From Dehalococcoidia bacterium (GTDB lineage: Bacteria; Chloroflexota; Dehalococcoidia; Bin125), in assembly GCA_007571275.1 (NCBI GenBank), contig RKRS01000105.1, forward strand, positions 1 to 7,572: 7,572 bases of DNA, given 5' to 3'. Shown in pieces: positions 1 through 6,555 of the stretch; the first letter of the stretch is position 1; every line of letters begins with the position of its first letter. The notes below the pieces were generated by a model. The model saw nothing but the letters and a program-made list of their open reading frames with translations. It had not been told where the DNA came from and made no database searches. Made by a program: the position numbers and the translations under genes.

Positions 1-710
1 GCGACCTCGTAGATGCCGGTGCCGAGGTCCTTGAGCGCCTGGCCGATGCCAAACAGTTCATCCTCGGCGGCGAAGGTGCCCGGGACCGGCTCACCGTCGA
101 TGGCGCGGTGCGCCAGCGTGCGGGAAGTGGAGAAGCCGAGCGCGCCGGCCTCGAGTCCTTCCTTGACGATCGCCGCCATCTCCTGGATGTCCTCGGGATT
201 GGCGTCCTCGTTGCGAGCGCCGCGGTCGCCCATGACATAGGCGCGAACAGCGCCGTGCGGCACCTGCGTGCCGATATCGATGGCCTTGGGCAGGTTGTCG
301 AGGAAGTCAAGGTACTCGGGGAAGGATTCCCAGCCCCACTCCATGCCTTCAGCGAGCGCCGAGCCGGGGATGTCCTCAACGCCCTCCATCAGACCGATCA
401 GCCAGTCATGGCGATTGGGCGCGGCCGGCGCGAAGCCGACGCCGCAGTTACCCATCACGACGGTCGTGACACCGTGCCAGAACGATGGAGTGAGCAGCGG
501 GTCCCAGGTGATTTGGCCGTCGAAATGCGTGTGGATGTCGACAAATCCGGGCGTGACCAGCATCCCGGCGGCGTCGATCTCCTCACGGCCGAGGTCGTTG
601 ACCTCCCCGATGGCGGAGACGATGCCATCGTCGATGGCCATATCAGCCTGGCGTGCCGGCGCGCCGGTGCCGTCAACGATGAGTCCGTTGCGAATGACGA
701 GATCGTGCAT
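1..710 (-). CDS. N-acyl-D-amino-acid deacylase-type amidohydrolase (N-terminal 236 residues, runs off left edge)
   Basis: Seen: the reading frame is open from an ATG at 708-710 to the window edge, giving 236 codons. An AAGGA ribosome binding site (717-721) lies 6 bases upstream. The N-terminal beta-sandwich strand reads MHDLVIRNGLIVDGTG. The metal-binding HTH follows at residues 60-62 within GFVDIHTHFDGQITWDP, then a GNCGVGFAP motif with Cys89, then GALGFSTSR near residue 197. Known: this pattern is typical of the D-aminoacylase branch of the amidohydrolase superfamily, where the two histidines and the cysteine bind zinc and the enzyme frees D-amino acids from N-acyl forms. The remaining metal ligands and the C-terminus fall outside the window. 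Inferred: a cytosolic hydrolase of N-acyl-D-amino acids or a related amide; family members are often mis-assigned, so the substrate is open. It follows the small membrane protein gene by 100 bases, with an inverted repeat in the gap, so it may be transcribed separately or attenuated. Confidence 0.9.
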   Translation of the reverse strand, partial: MHDLVIRNGLIVDGTGAPARQADMAIDDGIVSAIGEVNDLGREEIDAAGMLVTPGFVDIHTHFDGQITWDPLLTPSFWHGVTTVVMGNCGVGFAPAAPNRHDWLIGLMEGVEDIPGSALAEGMEWGWESFPEYLDFLDNLPKAIDIGTQVPHGAVRAYVMGDRGARNEDANPEDIQEMAAIVKEGLEAGALGFSTSRTLAHRAIDGEPVPGTFAAEDELFGIGQALKDLGTGIYEV

Positions 711-758
711 GTGTGTTCCTTCAGTTGTGATGGTGCGCTCTCGCGCGGGTGCATGGAG

Positions 759-782
759 CGACACACTGAATCGGGTGTGTCG
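759..782. repeat. Perfect inverted repeat between membrane-protein gene and amidohydrolase gene
   Basis: The arms CGACACAC (759-766) and GTGTGTCG (775-782) are exact reverse complements separated by 8 bases. They sit in the 100-base gap upstream of the amidohydrolase start. There is no T-tract on the minus-strand side, so a standard intrinsic terminator is unlikely. An operator or an RNA hairpin in the leader is possible. A shorter GCGC/GCGC stem lies at 735-746. Confidence 0.45.
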
Positions 783-810
783 GGATATCCGCAGTATGCC
801 AGATGGCGAA

Positions 811-1149
811 CTACTTGCGGCGTCGCTCCGGTGCGACCGCGAGGAAGGGAAAGAGCGCGATGAACGTCAACAGGCTGGCCAGGCCCCAGCGGACGGGATC
901 GCGTCCCTTGATCCGGGCCAGCCAGGCGGCCAGCGCCGCGTAGCCAACCCAGAGCACGCCCCAGGTCCAACCGACCGTCTCGGCGAAATCGTCTGGCTCA
1001 TCTTCGGACTCAACCTGTGCGACGGCTTGCGGCTCGGCGTTGTCGTCCACATAGTTGATGAGCACGACGATGAACGGGATCCAAATGACATACAGCAGCA
1101 GGGCGATGACGAGCCGATCGCGAGGCCAGAGCCTGGAGCGAAGCGACAT
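811..1149 (-). CDS. Small three-helix membrane protein of unknown function
   Basis: The 112-residue product is not a family I recognise. Three hydrophobic segments are visible: about residues 13-34 (LVIALLLYVIWIPFIVVL core), 59-80 (VGWTWGVLWVGYAALAAWLA) and 86-106 (WGLASLLTFIALFPFLAV). The N-terminus is basic (RSRLWPRDR). The loop between helices 1 and 2 is strongly acidic (residues 35-57, including ESEDEPDD). A basic loop RIKGRDPVR precedes helix 3 and the tail ends PERRRK. By the positive-inside rule the N-terminus is cytoplasmic and the acidic loop external, but three helices would then put the basic tail outside, so the topology is uncertain. The ATG overlaps the TGA stop of the SMP-30 gene (TGATG on the minus strand) and has no ribosome binding site of its own, which suggests translation coupled to that gene. 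No catalytic or ligand motif is visible. Confidence 0.75.
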   Translation of the reverse strand: MSLRSRLWPRDRLVIALLLYVIWIPFIVVLINYVDDNAEPQAVAQVESEDEPDDFAETVGWTWGVLWVGYAALAAWLARIKGRDPVRWGLASLLTFIALFPFLAVAPERRRK

Positions 1150-2102
1150 CAGCGCTGGTGAATCAGGCGCTCACCGGGAACCGGTGAGCGGGCATGCACG
1201 ACGTAGTCGCTACGAATCGAGCCGATGTAGAGATCGCACATGTCGTCGCCTCCCCAGCTGACGTTGGTCGGCGCCTGCATGATCTCACCCTCCAGGTCTT
1301 CGATCATCGTGACGACTGCGAATTGCGGGGTAATCGCGACGACCTTGTTCGACATCGGCAGCGTGACCCACAGATTGCCTTCCTGATCGAATCCACAGCC
1401 ATCGGTGAGGCCGAGTTCCCCGCGTTGCTCGGCGCTGAGCGGGCGCATCGCGGCCAAATCTGCGACCGTCTTGCCCAGTTGAGGCCCGTAGACCTCACGT
1501 TCGCCCAGGCTGCCATCCTCGTTGATCGGGAAGCGTAGAACGTGGCAGCCGGTGGTTGAGCAAACGTAGGCGTTTTCCTCACGTGGATCGAGCGTGATGC
1601 CGTTGGCGAACTCGATCTCGGTCGCCAGCATGGTCAGCGAGCCATCGGTCTCAATGCGGAAGAGGAAGCCGTCAGGGTCATCGGCGGAGAATGCCTCAGC
1701 GCCGCTTCGTGATGTTGAGTGGGTGACCCAGATGCGACCCTGCGAATCGACATGGGGATAGTTGGAGGCGAGCAGCGGGATGCCGTCGATCTGATCGGCG
1801 AGAATCTCGATCTCGCCCGTATCGACATCGAGTCGCTGGACCGGCCCACTCGTGCCGCCGCCGTCGAGACCGCCGACGTTGGCGATGATGATTCGCCCCT
1901 CAGCGTCCATGTTGTTGCCATTCGGCGAACCGCCGGCGTTGCCGACGCGATTGAGCGTGCCGTCGGGCAACGCTTCCGCAGCGGCGGAGGCCTGGTCGGA
2001 CATCCAGATGCGGCCATCACGTGAGACGACGACATCCTCGGGTCGTTGCACGCCGACGCCGACTTTGCTGAGCTGATCTTTGCGGATTGGAGTGAGAGGC
2101 AT
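1149..2102 (-). CDS. SMP-30/gluconolactonase-family beta-propeller protein
   Basis: The 317-residue product fits the SMP-30/gluconolactonase/LRE family, six-bladed propellers that bind a divalent cation and often hydrolyse sugar lactones. Blade repeats of the type DxxGRIWM/V occur at residues 29-34, 119-126 and 239-246. Candidate metal ligands in the usual order are Glu22 (RPEDVVV), Asn114 (NYPHVDSQGRIWVT), Asn167 (FANGITLDP) and Asp234 (LTDGCGFDQEG). The C-terminal PTNVSWGGDD...LYIGS (278-295) is the typical family ending. No signal peptide is seen, so it is probably cytosolic. An AAAGGA ribosome binding site (2110-2115) sits 7 bases before the ATG. Its stop overlaps the start of the small membrane protein gene, and the amidohydrolase follows. 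Inferred: a lactone or ester hydrolase in a catabolic pathway; the true substrate cannot be read from sequence, and some relatives are strictosidine-synthase-like or have no known activity. Confidence 0.88.
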   Translation of the reverse strand: MPLTPIRKDQLSKVGVGVQRPEDVVVSRDGRIWMSDQASAAAEALPDGTLNRVGNAGGSPNGNNMDAEGRIIIANVGGLDGGGTSGPVQRLDVDTGEIEILADQIDGIPLLASNYPHVDSQGRIWVTHSTSRSGAEAFSADDPDGFLFRIETDGSLTMLATEIEFANGITLDPREENAYVCSTTGCHVLRFPINEDGSLGEREVYGPQLGKTVADLAAMRPLSAEQRGELGLTDGCGFDQEGNLWVTLPMSNKVVAITPQFAVVTMIEDLEGEIMQAPTNVSWGGDDMCDLYIGSIRSDYVVHARSPVPGERLIHQR

Positions 2103-2233
2103 GTGGTGGTCCTTTGCTGGGTCGGCTCTGACAGCAGGCTAGGCGGGTTCGTCCCTCTCGTGTTTGTCGTGGGAACCCCCTCAGCCTGCGGCAGCTCCCC
2201 CTGGAAGGGGGAGCGGGGGGGGTACAGCCGTGG
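2103..2233. other. Intergenic region between esterase and SMP-30 genes
   Basis: These 131 bases hold the nested palindrome at 2175-2223 and the SMP-30 ribosome binding site. I see no small open reading frame with a start and ribosome binding site, and no convincing -35/-10 pair on the minus strand. The C- and G-runs around 2176-2180 and 2215-2222 make the base composition differ from the coding DNA on either side. Confidence 0.6.
2175..2223. repeat. Nested palindromic, REP-like intergenic element
   Basis: A perfect 9-bp-arm hairpin, GCTCCCCCT (2194-2202) and AGGGGGAGC (2206-2214) with loop GGA, sits inside an outer stem of ACCCCC (2175-2180) and GGGGGT (2218-2223). A second small stem, GCC/GGC, lies at 2184-2192. 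The whole can fold as a three-way junction. It starts 10 bases beyond the esterase stop codon. This layout of a C-run, a short variable hairpin and a long G/C hairpin resembles the multicopy REP-type palindromes found between genes in many GC-rich bacteria. No T-run follows on the minus strand, so it is not a canonical terminator, although it could slow polymerase or protect the esterase mRNA 3' end. Copy number cannot be judged from one window. Confidence 0.6.
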
Positions 2234-3763
2234 TTAGGAAATCACCTCGTCCCAGACGCTGATTTCGGAGCCTCGCCAGTCGTGTTCAACTCTGGGGTTG
2301 CGGCCCAGGACCTGGATGGGCTTGACTGCTGTGTCCCAGCTTGGCGCGTCGACTCCGTCGCCGGCTGGATTGCCGGTTTTAGCGAAGGCGAGCCAGGTGT
2401 CCATGGCCAGTTCGGCGAAGGCGTCGGCATCGGGGCCAGCGCCGCAGAACTCCGGGGCGGTCGCGTGGGTACCGAAGACGAAGGGAAGCTCGAGTGCGTG
2501 GCAGGAGCCCAGCGCGCCATCCATCCCGGGCGACTTCCAGTCGAACAGGTACGCGTACGTCGGCGCACGCGAAGTCTGCGCGTCGGCCAGCCGCAGGCCT
2601 GGAACGCGCAACATCACGTCGCCGATGACCGCGACGAAGATCTCGGTCGGAGAATCGTCCTCGCCGCGCTCACGACGCGCCGCACGGTAGCTGGCATAGG
2701 CGGCTGCGCCGTCGGGATGCATCATCCCCAGCATGGCGGTCACTGCCGCTTCGCTCATCGGCTCAGACGGCCCAGCCGCGGCCAGCAGCTTCATCTCTTC
2801 ATCGAGCGAGCCGACCAACGTCGCGACGCCGTCGGCCGAGCCATTACGGATGTGGTCAATCGGTAGCTGAGAGAGAAAAGCGCCATCGATCACGGGCTGG
2901 AACGGCATCTGCGGCGTGGGTGAAGCGCCGGCATCAGCCATATCTGCAGCCGACTCGGCGCTGGCGATCGGATCGACTGCGACGGAAGCGGCCAGGATGT
3001 CGGCTGGATCAGCGGTCATCAGCGCATCCACATCATCTGCAGCGATGCCCAGCGCTTCGCAGAACCTGAAGGCGGTGGCGTTGGTTTCCTCGACGCTGAG
3101 CGCGTTGTGACCGGCTCCGCTCTGGGGAATCGCCTTCTGGAACAACCCCGCCGCTTCCGGCGAGGCCATCAGCGAAGCTACGCTCATGCCGCCTGCCGAC
3201 TCGCCGAAAATGGTCACATTGCCGGGGTCGCCGCCGAAGTTGGCGATGTTGTCCTGGACCCAGCGCAGCGCCGCGACCTGATCGCGCATGCCGAAATTGG
3301 TCTCGCCAAGCGCGGGCAGATTGAGGAAGCCGAGCGCACCCAGTCGGTAGTTGATCGTGACCACGACGACCTCGCCGCGTGCGGCGAGGTGAGCGCCGTT
3401 GTAGTATTCCTCGCTGCCCGAACCGATCGTGAACGCGCCGCCGTGAATCCAGACCATGACTGGCCGAGCGGCGCTGTCGAGTGCGGGCGTCCAGACGTTG
3501 AGATAGAGACAGTCCTCACTCTGTGGCTGCGGTGGATCGGACGGAGGCAGCAGCGCTTCGAGCATCTCGTTCTGCGCTTGCAACGAGATCGGGCCAAAGG
3601 TCTTGGCCTCGCGCACCCCAGTCCAGGGCTCGACCGGTTGTGGCGCCTGAAAGCGCAGAGCGCCAACTGGCGGCGCTGCGAACGGAACGCCGCGGAACAC
3701 GCACAATCCGTTCTCCTCCGTACCTTCGATCTTGCCTGCGGTTGTCTCGGCGATGGCGCTCAT
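2234..3763 (-). CDS. Type-B carboxylesterase (para-nitrobenzyl esterase-like)
   Basis: The alpha/beta-hydrolase of 509 residues has the usual length for type-B carboxylesterases, which cleave carboxylic esters. The N-terminal FRGVPFAAPPVGALRF (23-38) and SEDCLYLNVW (82-91) are family signatures. The oxyanion-hole HGGAF is at 107-111. The nucleophile is Ser189 in GESAGG. The acidic triad member is probably Glu323 (or Glu322) in GSLDEEM, and the base is His422 in CHALELPFVFG. No signal peptide is present, so it is likely cytosolic. An in-frame ATG at 3847 would extend the protein by 28 residues and overlap the endonuclease III gene. I chose the ATG at 3763 because GGGAAGGA precedes it by 7 bases and the family homology begins there. 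An alanine/serine-rich stretch (about 259-285) replaces conserved sequence in the middle of the protein. The natural ester is unknown. Confidence 0.92.
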   Translation of the reverse strand: MSAIAETTAGKIEGTEENGLCVFRGVPFAAPPVGALRFQAPQPVEPWTGVREAKTFGPISLQAQNEMLEALLPPSDPPQPQSEDCLYLNVWTPALDSAARPVMVWIHGGAFTIGSGSEEYYNGAHLAARGEVVVVTINYRLGALGFLNLPALGETNFGMRDQVAALRWVQDNIANFGGDPGNVTIFGESAGGMSVASLMASPEAAGLFQKAIPQSGAGHNALSVEETNATAFRFCEALGIAADDVDALMTADPADILAASVAVDPIASAESAADMADAGASPTPQMPFQPVIDGAFLSQLPIDHIRNGSADGVATLVGSLDEEMKLLAAAGPSEPMSEAAVTAMLGMMHPDGAAAYASYRAARRERGEDDSPTEIFVAVIGDVMLRVPGLRLADAQTSRAPTYAYLFDWKSPGMDGALGSCHALELPFVFGTHATAPEFCGAGPDADAFAELAMDTWLAFAKTGNPAGDGVDAPSWDTAVKPIQVLGRNPRVEHDWRGSEISVWDEVIS

Positions 3764-3770
3764 CGTGCAG

Positions 3771-3778
3771 TCCTTCCC
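3771..3778 (-). promoter_or_regulatory. Ribosome binding site that fixes the esterase start
   Basis: GGGAAGGA on the minus strand ends 7 bases before the ATG at 3761-3763. This supports the shorter 509-residue esterase over the longer frame from 3847, which would overlap the end of the endonuclease III gene. Confidence 0.75.
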
Positions 3779-3812
3779 GCATCCTTTGCCAACTTGCTGC
3801 GAGGCTACAGGG

Positions 3813-4496
3813 TTAGCTTCCGCTGGGGCAGCGGTCGCGGAGCACACAGGTGTGGCAGCGAGGTCGTTGCTTGTGACAGACGCGTCGACCGTGCCGGATC
3901 AACGCGACGTGGAAGGCGTAATAGCGCTGGGGAGGCATCTGGGCTTCGAGCAGGTCGTGAGCAGATACGGCGCTCACCCTGGAGCCGATCAATCCGAGCC
4001 GTTGGGCGACGCGATGGACATGCGTATCGACCGGTAGGGCTGGACGGCCCAGCGAGAACAGCAGCACGCAGGCGGCGGTCTTGGGGCCGACGCCCGGCAG
4101 TTCGGTCAACCACCGCTTGGCCTCATCAATTGGCATATCGACCAGTCTCGATGCATCCCATTCCGGTCCGAGTCGCTCACGCAGCATGGCCAGGAGCGCC
4201 TGCATCCGCGGCGCCTTGGTTCGCGCCAGACCGCCCGGTCGAATCGTTTCTTCCAACTCCTCGACCGGCGCCTCGAGCACGGCGTCCCAGTCGGGATAGC
4301 GCTTGAGCAACTGCTGGAAGGCGCGTCCGGAGTTGGTGTCGGAGGTGTTCTGCGAGAGCAGGGTGAGGACGAGTTCAGTGACGGGATCATTGGTCGCGCG
4401 CCAGGGGGTCAGCGGAGCTTCCTTGATCAGACGATTGATGATCGCGGTGGGTCGGAGCGGCACAGGGACGCGGCGCTGTCGGGGCACGGCGTTCAC
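3813..4496 (-). CDS. nth: Endonuclease III (DNA glycosylase/AP lyase)
   Basis: The 227-residue product removes oxidised pyrimidines from DNA and cleaves the abasic site in base-excision repair. The helix-hairpin-helix LPGVGPKTAACVL spans about 133-145 and holds the catalytic Lys139. The catalytic Asp157 lies in PVDTHVHRV. Cysteines 207, 214, 217 and 223 are spaced C-x6-C-x2-C-x5-C, the canonical 4Fe-4S cluster of endonuclease III. The active-site region also has LLSQNTSD (47-54), where many family members read LLSAQTTD. The N-terminus carries a basic extension (residues 1-15) not needed for the core fold. The start is a GTG with a GGAG 8 bases upstream; no in-frame ATG lies between it and the upstream gene's stop. 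It begins 34 bases after the Uma2-type gene and ends 49 bases before the esterase, so the three are probably co-transcribed. All key residues are present, so it should be active. Confidence 0.93.
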   Translation of the reverse strand: MNAVPRQRRVPVPLRPTAIINRLIKEAPLTPWRATNDPVTELVLTLLSQNTSDTNSGRAFQQLLKRYPDWDAVLEAPVEELEETIRPGGLARTKAPRMQALLAMLRERLGPEWDASRLVDMPIDEAKRWLTELPGVGPKTAACVLLFSLGRPALPVDTHVHRVAQRLGLIGSRVSAVSAHDLLEAQMPPQRYYAFHVALIRHGRRVCHKQRPRCHTCVLRDRCPSGS

Positions 4497-4530
4497 GCGG
4501 ATGGCTCCATTTCTCAGCGGATGGAGGGAC

Positions 4531-5301
4531 TTAGCCCGTAGACTCCCGCTCGCGGAGACGACGTAGTTCTGCTTCCAGTTCTCGCACCCGCCTCTCTGAG
4601 GCGAGACGCGCTTCGCGCTCAGACATCAGCGCGTTGTGTTCCACCAGACGCGCTTCGCGCTCGGCGGCGAGTTGCGCCTGGGCGCTTTCAAAGTTGGGGA
4701 TGTGCTCGCCGGTTGCGGGGTCGTACCAACCCAGTTGGCGGACGCCCTGTTCCCAACGCAGCAAGAGTCTCAGCGCTTGGCTTTCACCCTGCAGGACTCC
4801 CGGCGCGAGCTCGACGATCTCAATCGGCTCGTAGTGGTCGCCGACGAGCCGATCGCCGGCCAGTCCGACGCCGTAAAACTCGCCGGTGAAGTCGTAGCGC
4901 CAGTACTCGCGGATGCCCAAGGCGGCGTAATCGTCGCGCTTCGGGCCGAGATCGATTGCCGCGGTGCTCCTGGATGCGACTTCGAGCACGAAATCAGGCG
5001 GTTTGCCCTGGTCGGAGATGACGTAGCCGTTCTGTTCCCAGTAGAGCTCGGGGTCAACGTCGAAGGCGATTAGCAGGTCGGGTCGACGCAGAGGTCGATA
5101 GCCGGGATAGGCGGCGATCCAGTCTTCGGCGGTGACCAGGGTGGTATCCGCTCGGCCGAAGTGTTGGATCAGGAAGTGCGGGTTGCCGGAGTTGTGAACG
5201 TGTCGATAGGAGGTCACTTCGTCCAGCTCGCGCGGCGGCGGCTCCGGCAAACGAAAACGGACAAGTGTTTGGGTCGTCGGCCTGGCATCGGTGTTGGACA
5301 T
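4531..5301 (-). CDS. Uma2-family putative restriction-endonuclease-fold protein with coiled-coil tail
   Basis: The 256-residue product matches the Uma2 (DUF820) family, which has a PD-(D/E)XK-like nuclease fold. The order of motifs is RRPDLLIAFDV with Pro74-Asp75, PDFVLEVASRST with Glu107, then Lys121 and Tyr125 in KRDDYAALGIREYWRYD, the strongly conserved family core. Asp75 and Glu107-Val-Ala form the probable metal-binding site. After about residue 200 the protein becomes a charged coiled coil (QAQLAAEREARL ... ELEAELRRLRERE) with EREARL at 214-219 and again at 228-233, exactly two heptads apart. This architecture is common in multicopy Uma2 proteins of Cyanobacteria and Chloroflexota, whose biological role is not established; links to mobile elements and DNA repair have been suggested. 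The ATG has a GGAG 4 bases upstream. It sits between the reductase (53 bases) and nth (34 bases). Nuclease activity is inferred only. Confidence 0.85.
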   Translation of the reverse strand: MSNTDARPTTQTLVRFRLPEPPPRELDEVTSYRHVHNSGNPHFLIQHFGRADTTLVTAEDWIAAYPGYRPLRRPDLLIAFDVDPELYWEQNGYVISDQGKPPDFVLEVASRSTAAIDLGPKRDDYAALGIREYWRYDFTGEFYGVGLAGDRLVGDHYEPIEIVELAPGVLQGESQALRLLLRWEQGVRQLGWYDPATGEHIPNFESAQAQLAAEREARLVEHNALMSEREARLASERRVRELEAELRRLRERESTG

Positions 5302-5354
5302 GTTGCTCCGCCTGGAGACTTCAGTTTAGAGCGTCGGCGAGGCGCGAAACGACG

Positions 5355-6512
5355 TCAGGCAACGGCGCGCTGTGCCAGTTGGTGACCAGGCAATCGGCTC
5401 AGTTCGTCGGCATAGGTGCTGTCGCCGCGCATGACTCGGAAGAAGGCGCTCCAGAGGTAGTTGATGTGTTTGGACGTCTTGAGGGCCAGCCAGGGCCAGC
5501 TGGTCACGCACCAGTAGTAGAGGCGCGAGATAGTGCGGGCGGCGTCGAGTTCGGGCTGGATCCAGGTATTGACGGCGTCGCGGTAGGCGGCGGCGGGATC
5601 GTCGGAGCGGAGCAGCGCGTCGGTGGCGAGGTTGGCGGAGTGGACAGCGTAGGCGATGCCCTCGGCGGTGAACTCGTCGGCCAGCCCGGCCGCGTCCCCC
5701 AGGAGCAGGGCGCGGTCGCGGGCGACTGGTTCGTCATTGGATCGCCGATAGCGGATCGGGTGTCCCTGCACATTGATCAGCCTGGCGTCGGCGAGGCCGA
5801 GCCGTGAGAGATAACGATCTGTCTGCTTGCGGATGGATCGACCATGTTTCGGCGCAGCGACCACGCCGACTGACAGCTTGCCGTCTTTGGGGAAGACCCA
5901 ACCGTAGCCCCAGGGTCGGTAGCCGACGTCGACATTGGCGGCGCGACGCCAATGTTCCAACGCCGCTGTAGGCGCGGCGACCTCGACCTCGTAGGCGGCG
6001 CTGCGGGTCGGCGCGGCCGCAATGCCAAGCCAGCGGGCAGTCGGCCCGGTTGCCCCATCGGCGGCGAGGATGTGTCGGGCTCGAACTCTGCCGCGCTCTG
6101 TTTCCAGCTCGTAGAGACCGCTACCGGCGACGACTGATTGCACTGGGGCGGCATCCTCAATCATCGCGCCCGCCGCCAGCGCCATATCAGTCAGGAACTG
6201 GTCGAAGCGATCCCGCATCACCATCCAAGCCAGCGGTTTTTTCGAGGTCTTACGGAACTGGTGTCGCCCGAAACGCGAGATGTCGATCGTGTCGACGCGC
6301 CCCTCGCTCACCGAGGAGAGGTCAAGGCCGCCGAGTAGCTGAACCGTGCGTGCGGGGACGCCACCGCCGCAGGCCTTGTAGCGCGGCAGTGATTGCCGTT
6401 CGAGCAGAAGTGTCGAGGCGCCGGCGTCGCTCAACCGTCGAGCCGCCGTAGCGCCGGCCGGACCAGCTCCGATGACCACGGCGTCCCAGAGCTGTGAGCG
6501 GTAATCTCTCAT
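5355..6512 (-). CDS. FAD-dependent oxidoreductase, geranylgeranyl reductase family
   Basis: The 385-residue flavoprotein has a dinucleotide-binding GAGPAG at 15-20 in WDAVVIGAGPAGATAARRL and an acidic residue ending strand 2 (LLLERQ, Glu39). It also has the family signature PRYKACGGGVPARTV (43-57), with Cys48 in the position conserved in geranylgeranyl reductases, GYGWVFPK (202-209), and the second flavin motif LLLGDAAGLADEFTAEGI (269-286). Known: the family saturates isoprenoid double bonds in chlorophyll side chains, archaeal lipids or quinones. No chlorophyll genes are seen here, so menaquinone side-chain or another isoprenoid reduction is the best guess. Residues 331-360 are rich in Trp, Tyr and Phe and may contact the membrane. 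A TTG at 6536 would add 8 residues. The ATG at 6512 is preferred because GAGGG precedes it by 4 bases. The gene diverges from the acyl-CoA dehydrogenase across 93 bases and heads the minus-strand cluster. Confidence 0.88.
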   Translation of the reverse strand: MRDYRSQLWDAVVIGAGPAGATAARRLSDAGASTLLLERQSLPRYKACGGGVPARTVQLLGGLDLSSVSEGRVDTIDISRFGRHQFRKTSKKPLAWMVMRDRFDQFLTDMALAAGAMIEDAAPVQSVVAGSGLYELETERGRVRARHILAADGATGPTARWLGIAAAPTRSAAYEVEVAAPTAALEHWRRAANVDVGYRPWGYGWVFPKDGKLSVGVVAAPKHGRSIRKQTDRYLSRLGLADARLINVQGHPIRYRRSNDEPVARDRALLLGDAAGLADEFTAEGIAYAVHSANLATDALLRSDDPAAAYRDAVNTWIQPELDAARTISRLYYWCVTSWPWLALKTSKHINYLWSAFFRVMRGDSTYADELSRLPGHQLAQRAVA

Positions 6513-6516
6513 AACG

Positions 6517-6521
6517 CCCTC
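6517..6521 (-). promoter_or_regulatory. Ribosome binding site that fixes the reductase start
   Basis: GAGGG on the minus strand lies 4 bases before the ATG at 6510-6512. It supports this start over the in-frame TTG eight codons upstream. Confidence 0.65.
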
Positions 6522-6555
6522 AGCGTATCGGGGCAACGTTGGCTATACTTTTTGC

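Noticed and set aside
455..970. Minus-strand open frame of 171 codons
   Set aside because: It overlaps the amidohydrolase and the small membrane protein in another frame and has no family features; the two overlapped genes have better starts and motifs.
108..1161. Two overlapping plus-strand open frames (108-863 and 268-1161)
   Set aside because: Both lie antisense to the amidohydrolase, which has clear metal-binding motifs, and cross the intergenic gap into the membrane-protein gene. Neither shows a domain or convincing ribosome binding site.
2194..2214. Rho-independent terminator after the esterase gene
   Set aside because: The hairpin is strong, but no U-run follows on the minus-strand transcript, so I report it as a REP-like palindrome instead.
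2282..2866. Plus-strand open frame of 194 codons
   Set aside because: Antisense to the esterase C-terminal region that carries the acid and histidine triad residues; no independent support.
3107..4306. Plus-strand open frame of 399 codons
   Set aside because: It is antisense to the esterase N-terminal half and endonuclease III, whose catalytic motifs are intact on the minus strand. The translation is Arg/Ala-rich low-complexity sequence with no recognisable domain, as expected for a GC-rich shadow frame.
4496..5301. Uma2 and endonuclease III genes as a restriction-modification or defence system
   Set aside because: No methyltransferase, specificity, helicase or toxin gene is present, and endonuclease III is an ordinary repair enzyme.
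5306..5317. CTCC/GGAG stem hiding the Uma2 ribosome binding site
   Set aside because: The stem is only 4 bp with a 4-base loop, which is expected often by chance near a GGAG sequence.
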